A DNA stretch of 6,397 nucleotides from Pseudomonadota bacterium (lineage in GTDB: Bacteria; Pseudomonadota; Gammaproteobacteria; Xanthomonadales; Xanthomonadaceae): contig JAEWLO010000061.1 in assembly GCA_023457475.1 (NCBI GenBank), forward strand, positions 1-6,397, given 5' to 3'. A model generated the notes under the pieces. It saw nothing but the letters and a program-made list of their open reading frames with translations, was not told the origin of the DNA and did no database searches. The position numbers were made by a program, and so were the translations under genes. Shown in pieces: positions 1 through 4,951 of this stretch; the first letter of the stretch is position 1; the number at the start of each line of letters is the position of its first letter.

Positions 1-33
1 GCAAGGGGCTGGCGCACACTCGCATCGTGTTGA
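1..33 (+). other. Possible 3' end of an upstream gene (partial)
   Basis: Reading from base 1, the first frame gives ARGWRTLASC and stops at TGA 31-33. That stop lies ten bases before a strong plus-strand terminator, which is the usual position for the end of a gene. The fragment is too short to identify. Frames 2 and 3 are also open here, so the coding frame is not certain, and the unit could equally be a non-coding RNA. What is fairly secure is that a plus-strand transcript enters the window from the left and ends at about base 66. Confidence 0.25.
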
Positions 34-43
34 ACCGGAGACC

Positions 44-66
44 GGCCCCGCAAGGGGCCTTTTTTT
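44..66 (+). terminator. Rho-independent terminator of the upstream unit
   Basis: A perfect 6-bp all-G/C stem (GGCCCC 44-49 with GGGGCC 54-59) closes a GCAA loop, a stable GNRA tetraloop, and runs directly into seven T (60-66). On the minus strand the T tract is missing, so it acts for plus-strand transcription only. It insulates the hypothetical gene at 169 from whatever lies upstream, so that gene should need its own promoter between about 67 and 168. Confidence 0.88.
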
Positions 67-79
67 GCCATACACAAAC

Positions 80-98
80 CGATAGACCCCAACTATCG
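80..98. repeat. Perfect inverted repeat in the leader of the 400-aa gene
   Basis: CGATAG (80-85) and CTATCG (93-98) are perfect 6-bp inverted arms around a 7-base spacer, in an AT-richer stretch between the terminator and the first hypothetical gene. The arms span about two helical turns, which would suit a dimeric repressor or activator. It is not followed by a T run, so it is not a terminator. An operator role is inferred from position only. Confidence 0.45.
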
Positions 99-113
99 AA
101 ATATGAAAGTTCA

Positions 114-128
114 ATTGATCGTATCAAT
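114..128. repeat. Second perfect inverted repeat in the same leader
   Basis: ATTGAT (114-119) and ATCAAT (123-128) are perfect 6-bp inverted arms with a CGT spacer, 40 bp upstream of the ATG at 169. The heptamer ATCGAAA touches the right arm of both palindromes (95-101 and 127-133, 32 bp apart), so the two elements are also loosely related as direct repeats. Together they look like a paired binding site. I found no convincing sigma-70 -35/-10 pair in this leader. Confidence 0.45.
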
Positions 129-168
129 CGAAAATCAGAGTTCTCCGTATTGACTGACGACAGACATC

Positions 169-1371
169 ATGCCTGGCCCCCTGTCCACACTCCGCGCCTT
201 CTTCGTTCGTCCCGCGCGTACGTCGAGCCCCAAGGAGCTCATCGATACCGCCTTCAGGAGCAGGATGGAACCGCAGAATGCGCGCGTGAGGCTGCGAACG
301 CTCATCAACACGCAGTACCCCTTGAATCGTTGGCTTGTGCCGCAGCGCGATGCCGCCACGCAGAGCATCCATCGGTACCAGATCGCCGAACCGGGCATCC
401 ACAGTTTCCAGACGGCCGCCGCGCCGGCGTTCGAGGCCCTGTCCCGCCGCCCCCCCGGCCCGTTGAAGGACCTTCTGCGTGCCGAGCTCGATCTGGCGCT
501 GGAGAAAAGCCATCTTGCCGAGGCCAGCCTTGTGCCGCGCCTGCACAGGGCGTGCGCGGCCGACGACCGGCACACCATCGCGCTGTGCACCGCCATTCTC
601 GGCGAAGGCCATCCCGAAATTGCCTATCTGCGTAACCCGGAAAGCACCCCGGCACCGCGAGCGCCACAGACACCGGACCCCTTGGCGGGTCCGCTGGAGA
701 AGTTCGCACTGATGCAGGCGGTGCTGCTGGAGCAGGACGTCGGCACCCTGCATGCGGTGGCGTCCGCCCATTACCAATACGAAGCCGTCCAGGATCATCG
801 CCCCGTCACACCGGAAAAGGTGGCAGGCCGCCTCAACGGCCACCACGCACCGCTCAACATCGCAATCGAGGACGCCACGCTGGCCCGTGAAGCAACGTTG
901 AGCATTGCCGACCCCGCGCAACGTGTCGAAGTGGAAGAGGCGCTCGACACCATGATCATCACGCTGTCGAACGCACGCACCTACTGGCGATCGGTGCTCG
1001 AGCAGGCACGACCGATCCAGTCACATGCACCGCAGGACATGGCCTGTGCCTGGCTGGGCGGGAGAGACCCGGCCGTGACCACCTATCGCCTGACCACCCA
1101 CGCTGCCGACATCACTGCGCAGAAGGTGCTGCACTACGGCGAGCAGCAGTGCGTGTCCATTCCCGAGGAACAGACGGAAGCCTGGGAACAGGTGACAGCC
1201 CTTCCTGACGATGCGTACGGCGATGCCATCCACACCCCGCCACATTCACCGCCCGCGCCGAGCGTGCAGGACCCCTCCGTAGCACGACTGCTGGAGGAAC
1301 GCAGGCGGCGCGCCGCGCCGTTCCGTGCCTTCGCCGAGAGCATGATGGGACCAGACCCGTCTTCACGCTGA
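169..1371 (+). CDS. Hypothetical protein, 400 aa, carries PQN-ARV-LR motif
   Basis: I do not recognise this protein. It is predicted to be soluble and mostly helical, with no signal peptide or membrane segment. The first 22 residues contain no Asp or Glu and are rich in Ser, Thr, Pro and Arg. Residues 33-48 (M-EPQNARVRLRTLINT) resemble residues 84-99 of the next gene. A Pro-rich stretch lies near residues 157-174, another near 355-366, and a basic patch (EERRRRAAPFR) near 376-386 close to the C-terminus. The frame has strong G/C third-position bias, which supports it over the long antisense frame at 124-921. An in-frame stop at 151-153 limits the start; ATG 169 has a poor ribosome site. The ATG at 265 (Met33) has AGGAG at 256-260 and is a real alternative. 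An acid-poor N-terminus recalls secreted effectors, but no secretion system or HrpX-type (PIP) box is visible, so that remains speculation. Confidence 0.75.
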   Translation: MPGPLSTLRAFFVRPARTSSPKELIDTAFRSRMEPQNARVRLRTLINTQYPLNRWLVPQRDAATQSIHRYQIAEPGIHSFQTAAAPAFEALSRRPPGPLKDLLRAELDLALEKSHLAEASLVPRLHRACAADDRHTIALCTAILGEGHPEIAYLRNPESTPAPRAPQTPDPLAGPLEKFALMQAVLLEQDVGTLHAVASAHYQYEAVQDHRPVTPEKVAGRLNGHHAPLNIAIEDATLAREATLSIADPAQRVEVEEALDTMIITLSNARTYWRSVLEQARPIQSHAPQDMACAWLGGRDPAVTTYRLTTHAADITAQKVLHYGEQQCVSIPEEQTEAWEQVTALPDDAYGDAIHTPPHSPPAPSVQDPSVARLLEERRRRAAPFRAFAESMMGPDPSSR

Positions 1372-1435
1372 AAGCGTCCGGCGATCGCAGCGCGATCGAC
1401 TACGCGCACCAACTTCTCCACTGGAATACAGCCAA

Positions 1436-2065
1436 ATGAACGTCATCCGGGCAGCAGCATCCTTTCTGAATCGCAATCTACACCGTGTCGACGAAAAGAA
1501 ACCGCTTTCCGATGGTTTCTTCGCGAAGCGCAACAATGAAGCCGCCGTCTCCGACAAAACCGCCGGCAAGCTTCAGCGCGTGCACACCTACGGCCTGGGT
1601 TGCGCAAGGGACATCGCGCCTGAGCTGCGGAACATCCGCAACACCACGCATCAGCTCCTCACCTCGATGGCGACAGTGAAGGGCATGCCGCAGAATGAAG
1701 CACGCGTTTCGCTGCGCAATCTGCTGCTGACGTTCGTCGGCAAGACCATTGAGGCACACCAGCGCATTCAATCGCCGGATCAAAGGATCACCGACTCACT
1801 GGCCGAGGCCAAGCGGCAACTCGAGAATCTGGCACCTCCGAAGACCGTGCCTGTTCAGAGCGTGTCAAGCCTCGAGGATCTCGCGCTGAAACTGCGGGCA
1901 GAATTTGAAGAGTGGAATTACGTGGAGAACCCTTCAAGCCCCTCCACGGAATGGGGTTCCTGCTCGGAAGACGAAAGCGCGTCTGACGGCGACGTCAATG
2001 ATCACCCCGCGTCAATGCCGCCTCGTTACACCGAAGTCTTCGGCCCAGGCAACCATCACCGATAA
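1436..2065 (+). CDS. Hypothetical protein, 209 aa, acidic Ser-rich tail, shares PQN-ARV-LR motif
   Basis: I do not recognise this protein. It has no signal peptide or membrane segment. Residues 1-32 are basic and amphipathic. Residues 60-132 look helical and include MPQNEARVSLRNLLLT (84-99), which matches the motif near the N-terminus of the gene 64 bp upstream. From about residue 156 the chain turns acidic and Ser-rich (EEWNYVEN, then CSEDESASDGD at 176-186), which looks disordered. The ribosome site is weak: TGGA at 1422-1425, ten bases before ATG 1436. The short gap and common strand suggest co-transcription with the 400-aa gene. The sequence is visibly lower in GC than its right-hand neighbours (33 of 60 bases G+C at 1501-1560). 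The last 10 bp overlap the convergent kinase gene. The open frame is convincing; no function can be assigned. Confidence 0.72.
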   Translation: MNVIRAAASFLNRNLHRVDEKKPLSDGFFAKRNNEAAVSDKTAGKLQRVHTYGLGCARDIAPELRNIRNTTHQLLTSMATVKGMPQNEARVSLRNLLLTFVGKTIEAHQRIQSPDQRITDSLAEAKRQLENLAPPKTVPVQSVSSLEDLALKLRAEFEEWNYVENPSSPSTEWGSCSEDESASDGDVNDHPASMPPRYTEVFGPGNHHR

Positions 2066-3327
2066 ACAATCGTCGCCTGCGTCCCCACGCCCGGTTCACT
2101 GCTCAGCTGGATCTTCCAGCCGAACCGGTCGCACAGGCGGCGGACGATCGACAGGCCCAGCCCGGTCCCCTGGGGCCGGCTGGGCTCTGCGCGGTAGAAC
2201 GGCTCGAACGCACGCGCCAGCGCTTCCGGCGACATGCCGATGCCGGTGTCGCGCACGGTGACCCGGTCTTCCAGCACATCCACGTCGATGCGCCCTTCGT
2301 CGGTGTAGCTGCAGGCGTTGCGCAGCAGGTTGCTGATCACCACCTGCAGCACCCGCGGCGGGGCATGCAGTTCCGCCGGCCCGCTGCTGTGGAGGTGGAT
2401 ATGCACCGGCCGCCCTGCAATCAGCTCGCGGGCGTTGTCCACCTCGTAACGGACGATGTCGTTGACGTCGAACAGCTCGATCTGCGGTTCCACGTCCGCT
2501 TCGCGGGCGAGGATCAGGAAGGCATCGATCACCGCTTCCATGTCGCGCCCGGCCCGCTGGATGCGATGCAGGCTGCGCTTCAGGCGCGGGGTCACGTCCT
2601 GGTCGCCCAGCGCCATGTCGCTGGCCACCCGGATCACGGTGAGCGGCGTACGCAGTTCATGGCTGGCGTCACGGGTGAAATTGCGTTCGCGCGCCACATG
2701 CGCGGTGACCCGCGTGGCCAGCGAATGGAGGGCCGCCGCCAGCTGGCGGGTTTCGCCCTGCATGTCGGCCGGTAGTTTGTCCGGATCCAGATCGGCCGCT
2801 TCGGGATGGCCGGGATTCCAGCGCGAAACCCGCCGTGCCAGCCAGTTCACCGGCGACACCAGACGGCTGGAGGCCCGGTAGGTCACCCAGGAGGCGGCGT
2901 ATACCGCCAGCAGGGTGAGCAGGACCGGCACGATGCCGAACCAGAACGCCAGCATCTCCGCGCGCGAGCGCAGGAACACCAGATAAAGCTGCCCTGCCGG
3001 GCGCGCATCCACCAGCACCAGCTGGTCGTCCGCCTTCAGTTCGTGGAAGCCGGGGGTGAGTTCGCGCAGATTGGGCGGGAGGTTGAGCGGAGAACGGCCG
3101 GTTTCCAGCAGGTAGCCGCGGATGTTGCGGGTGTTGGGCGGTGGCTGCGCCGGTGACGCTTCGTACAGGTCCCAGAAGTACGCGGCTTCCTCGCGCAGGG
3201 CTCCGCTCACCAGGCTGTGCTTGATCACCAGGGAGACCAGCCAGGCACCCAGCAGAATCCCCAGGCTTGCCAGTACAGCCTGCAGGATGAAAGCGATGCG
3301 GATCTTGCGCGGCAGGCCGTGCGGCAT
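2056..3327 (-). CDS. Two-component sensor histidine kinase, inner membrane
   Basis: This is a 423-aa class I sensor kinase that autophosphorylates on His and passes the phosphate to the response regulator encoded just upstream. A membrane helix at about residues 10-34 and another at 126-148 frame a short periplasmic sensor of about 90 residues (REEAAYFWDLYEASP at 45-59, PPPNTRNIRGYL at 62-73). A HAMP-like linker (about 150-210) follows. The H-box is ASHELRTPLT with phospho-acceptor His223 and the ExxT phosphatase residues Glu224 and Thr227. The ATPase domain has an N-box with Asn333 and Asn337, G1 box DTGIGM (360-365), F-box FEPF (374-377) and G2 box GTGLGL (387-392). All catalytic motifs are intact. 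The start at 3327 gives the expected short basic leader before the first helix, although its ribosome site is weak. The ligand cannot be told from sequence. The gene is 150 bp from its partner and has a possible promoter of its own. Confidence 0.95.
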   Translation of the reverse strand: MPHGLPRKIRIAFILQAVLASLGILLGAWLVSLVIKHSLVSGALREEAAYFWDLYEASPAQPPPNTRNIRGYLLETGRSPLNLPPNLRELTPGFHELKADDQLVLVDARPAGQLYLVFLRSRAEMLAFWFGIVPVLLTLLAVYAASWVTYRASSRLVSPVNWLARRVSRWNPGHPEAADLDPDKLPADMQGETRQLAAALHSLATRVTAHVARERNFTRDASHELRTPLTVIRVASDMALGDQDVTPRLKRSLHRIQRAGRDMEAVIDAFLILAREADVEPQIELFDVNDIVRYEVDNARELIAGRPVHIHLHSSGPAELHAPPRVLQVVISNLLRNACSYTDEGRIDVDVLEDRVTVRDTGIGMSPEALARAFEPFYRAEPSRPQGTGLGLSIVRRLCDRFGWKIQLSSEPGVGTQATIVYR

Positions 3328-3353
3328 TACAGGGTCCAGGGCGGCTCGCCGCG

Positions 3354-3359
3354 ATTATA
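3354..3359 (-). promoter_or_regulatory. Candidate -10 box for the histidine kinase
   Basis: On the minus strand this reads TATAAT, a perfect sigma-70 -10 hexamer. Initiation about seven bases downstream would give a leader of about 20 bases before the kinase ATG at 3327. No good -35 is present at 16-18 bp spacing (the best is GGTCGA), and there is no TG extension, so the promoter may be weak or need an activator. Its place just beyond a strong hairpin fits a re-start of transcription after the regulator gene. Confidence 0.42.
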
Positions 3360-3380
3360 GGAAAGCGTGCCGTGATTCGA

Positions 3381-3469
3381 CCGTGCAGACAACACGCATG
3401 GCCCGGCGGAAGCCGGGCCATGCGGTGGTAACGGGCCGTGGAGGGCCCCTGCACACGGAAACTGCACGG
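3381..3469 (-). repeat. Nested inverted-repeat structure in the regulator-kinase spacer
   Basis: CCGTGCAG (3381-3388) and CTGCACGG (3462-3469) are perfect 8-bp inverted arms. Between them lie a perfect 13-bp hairpin (3395-3424) and a 5-bp stem GGGCC/GGCCC (3433-3437 with 3444-3448). The RNA could fold as a three-way junction covering about 90 of the 150 spacer bases. The outer arms are the less certain part. It could be a 3' untranslated structure of the regulator mRNA, a processing site or an attenuator. Confidence 0.45.
3395..3424 (-). terminator. Strong 13-bp hairpin after the response regulator, possible terminator or attenuator
   Basis: CGCATGGCCCGGC (3395-3407) pairs perfectly with GCCGGGCCATGCG (3412-3424) around a four-base loop (GGAA on plus, TTCC on minus). 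It lies about 53 bases past the response-regulator stop. On the minus strand the bases after the stem are TGTTGTCTGC, a weak T-rich tail, so termination would be partial at best; on the plus strand there is no T run. A repetitive extragenic palindrome or an mRNA-stabilising hairpin is a fair alternative. Confidence 0.5.
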
Positions 3470-3477
3470 ACAGAACG

Positions 3478-4191
3478 TCAGCTCATCGGCTGGGCGATGT
3501 CCGCAATGCGGTAACCGGCGCTCTGCACGGTGTGCAGCAGCGGACGGTCGAACGGCTTGTCGATGATCTTGCGCAGGTTGTAGAGATGGCTGCGCAGGGT
3601 GTCCGAATCCGGCAGCCCATTGCCCCAGATCTCCCGCTCGATTTCCTGGCGGGTGACCACGCGCGGCGATTCGCGCATGAGGATGGTCAGCAGGCGCAGA
3701 CCGATCGGCGACAACTGCAGCTCGGTACCGGCGCGGGTCGCACGCATGCTCACCGGATCCAGCACCAGATCGGCCACCTTGAGCACTTCCGAACCCACCT
3801 GGCGACGCTCGCGACGGATCAGGGCACGCAGGCGTGCTTCCAGTTCCTGGATCGCGAACGGCTTGGTGAGGTAGTCATCGGCACCGAAACCCAGGCCGGT
3901 GAGCTTGTCGTCCAGCGTGTCGCGCGCGGTCAACATCAGCACCGGGGTCGACTTGCGGGCGTCGTTGCGCAGACGGCGACACACTTCGATGCCGTCCAGG
4001 CGGGGCAGCATCAGGTCCAGCACCACCACGTCGTAGCTGTTTTCAGCGGCGAGCCGGTAGCCGTCCAGCCCGTCCTGGGCGTAGTCGACCTCGAACCCGC
4101 GTCCTTCCAGATACTCCCCGATCATCTCGGAGATGTTGCGGTTGTCTTCCACCACCAGCACCAGGCCGGAGGTCTCCTTTGTCTGACGCAT
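3478..4191 (-). CDS. Two-component response regulator, OmpR/PhoB family
   Basis: This is a 237-aa DNA-binding regulator, the normal length for the family. The receiver domain (about 9-123) shows the acidic pair Glu15-Asp16, phospho-acceptor Asp59 in VVVLDLMLPRLDG, switch Thr88 (MLTARD), Tyr107 and the conserved Lys110 (LTKPF). The C-terminal winged helix (about 143-234) has the expected pattern: LSPIGLRLLTILM, then the recognition helix around DSDTLRSHLYNLRKII, and the wing VQSAGYRI. The frame is open to an ATG at 4242, which would add 17 residues. I chose ATG 4191 because AGAGGG lies six bases ahead and the receiver fold begins nine residues later. The gene sits 97 bp after tesA on the same strand and precedes its cognate kinase. 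It should bind upstream of target genes when phosphorylated; targets cannot be read here, though autoregulation is common in the family. Confidence 0.95.
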   Translation of the reverse strand: MRQTKETSGLVLVVEDNRNISEMIGEYLEGRGFEVDYAQDGLDGYRLAAENSYDVVVLDLMLPRLDGIEVCRRLRNDARKSTPVLMLTARDTLDDKLTGLGFGADDYLTKPFAIQELEARLRALIRRERRQVGSEVLKVADLVLDPVSMRATRAGTELQLSPIGLRLLTILMRESPRVVTRQEIEREIWGNGLPDSDTLRSHLYNLRKIIDKPFDRPLLHTVQSAGYRIADIAQPMS

Positions 4192-4197
4192 GGGTTT

Positions 4198-4203
4198 CCC
4201 TCT
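4198..4203 (-). promoter_or_regulatory. Ribosome binding site that sets the response-regulator start
   Basis: On the minus strand this reads AGAGGG, six bases before ATG 4191-4189. It is much better placed than anything ahead of the upstream in-frame ATG at 4242, so it decides the shorter start. Confidence 0.62.
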
Positions 4204-4288
4204 TTCTTCAGCTTTGTGAAACATGCCGCATCGCCGGTGCACGCGGTGTGAAGCCGCTCACGAATACATGAATGGGGTCAGATTGAGG

Positions 4289-4939
4289 TCAAAGCAGCGG
4301 CTTGAGCACCGGCCAGACGTTGTCCAGCACCTTCGGCTGGGCGGCGGCGGTGGGGTGCAGCCCGTCGGCCTGCATCAGGCCGGGCTGCAGGGCCACCCCC
4401 TCCAGCAGGAACGGCAGCAGCGGGGCCTTGTACTGGGCTGCCAGGTCCGCATAGGTCTTCTTCAGCCGCTCGCGGTAGGCCGGACCATAGTTGGGCGGCA
4501 CATCGATCCCCAGCAGCACGACCTTGGCCCCCGCCTTCTGGCTGGCCTGGATCATCTTCTCGAGGTTGCCCTTGAGCTGCGGCGGGGTCAGGCCGCGCAG
4601 GGCGTCGTTGCCCCCCAGTTCGATCACCACCACCGCCGGTCGGTGCTTCTGCAGCAGGCTCGGCAGGCGGGTCAGCGCGCCCGCACTGGTTTCACCGCTG
4701 ATGCTGGCGTTGACGATCTGCGGTGGCGGCGTGATCTGCTGGTTGACCCGTTGCTGCAGCAGGTTCACCCAGCCCGACGCAGCGGGGATATTGTGGGCGG
4801 CACTGAGGCTGTCCCCTACCACCAGCACCACCTTGCGCCCTTCCCCACCTTTGGCACAGGCCAGCGCGGGCAGCAGCAGCAACCATGCAATCAGCCAGAC
4901 ACCCACGGCCGCACGGCCGTTCTTCATCGCTCGATACAT
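4289..4939 (-). CDS. tesA: Secreted GDSL/SGNH esterase, acyl-CoA thioesterase I / arylesterase TesA
   Basis: This is a 216-aa periplasmic SGNH hydrolase that cleaves acyl-CoA thioesters and aryl or lysophospholipid esters. The signal peptide has a basic start (MYRAMKNGR), a hydrophobic core at 11-24 and ends near ALACA (25-29); cleavage after ALA27 or ACA29 is likely. The Cys28 context ALAC lacks the usual Leu at -3, so a lipoprotein is possible but less likely. Catalytic blocks are intact: GDSLS with Ser44, SGET with oxyanion Gly82, GGND with Asn111, and DGLH with Asp192 and His195. Flanking segments match E. coli TesA closely as I recall it (VNASISG, LPSLLQKH, VVIELGGNDALRG, PLLPF, DGLHP, AQP). 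I chose ATG 4939 for its AGGA seven bases upstream; ATG 4927 (Met5) is an alternative. The gene is divergent from ybbA with only 12 bp between starts, an arrangement also seen in E. coli. Confidence 0.95.
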   Translation of the reverse strand: MYRAMKNGRAAVGVWLIAWLLLLPALACAKGGEGRKVVLVVGDSLSAAHNIPAASGWVNLLQQRVNQQITPPPQIVNASISGETSAGALTRLPSLLQKHRPAVVVIELGGNDALRGLTPPQLKGNLEKMIQASQKAGAKVVLLGIDVPPNYGPAYRERLKKTYADLAAQYKAPLLPFLLEGVALQPGLMQADGLHPTAAAQPKVLDNVWPVLKPLL

Positions 4940-4951
4940 TGGAGAATCCTC
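4940..4951. promoter_or_regulatory. Interleaved ribosome binding sites for tesA and ybbA
   Basis: These 12 bases (TGGAGAATCCTC) are all that separates the tesA ATG from the likely ybbA start. Plus strand GGAG (4941-4944) lies seven bases before position 4952. Minus strand AGGA (4950-4947) lies seven bases before the tesA ATG. The promoters of both genes must therefore lie inside the opposite gene. Confidence 0.6.

Noticed and set aside
1..9. GCAAGGGGC at the window start repeats 50-58 in the terminator
   Set aside because: Nine G-rich bases with no extension; it may only reflect where the assembly broke.
6..19. Exact 14-base match (GGGCTGGCGCACAC) to 5893-5906 in ybbP, with GLAHTR readable in both
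   Set aside because: The match weakens on both sides and the left copy's frame is unknown. In high-GC DNA one such match is plausible by chance, so I do not call it a repeat.
67..168. HrpX-type plant-inducible (PIP) box or sigma-70 promoter for the orphan genes
   Set aside because: No TTCG pair with 15-base spacing and no -35/-10 pair with proper spacing could be found, so a type III effector label is not supported.
124..921. Long minus-strand open frame (265 codons) inside the 400-aa gene
   Set aside because: It is antisense to a frame with stronger G/C third-position bias, is rich in Cys, Arg and Gly as shadow frames tend to be, and has no recognisable domain.
1381..1398. GCGATCGC / GCGATCG repeats between the two orphan genes
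   Set aside because: Short G/C palindromes around GATC are common in such genomes; there is no array or spacing pattern.
2106..2120. GCTGGA-TCT-TCCAGC hairpin as a terminator for the 209-aa gene
   Set aside because: The loop is three bases, no T run follows, and it lies within the conserved kinase coding region.
4223..4951. Extension of the ybbA frame far upstream to an ATG at 4223
   Set aside because: It would be antisense to all of tesA, whose catalytic blocks are intact. The extra sequence is His/Gln-rich and matches nothing in the ABC family.
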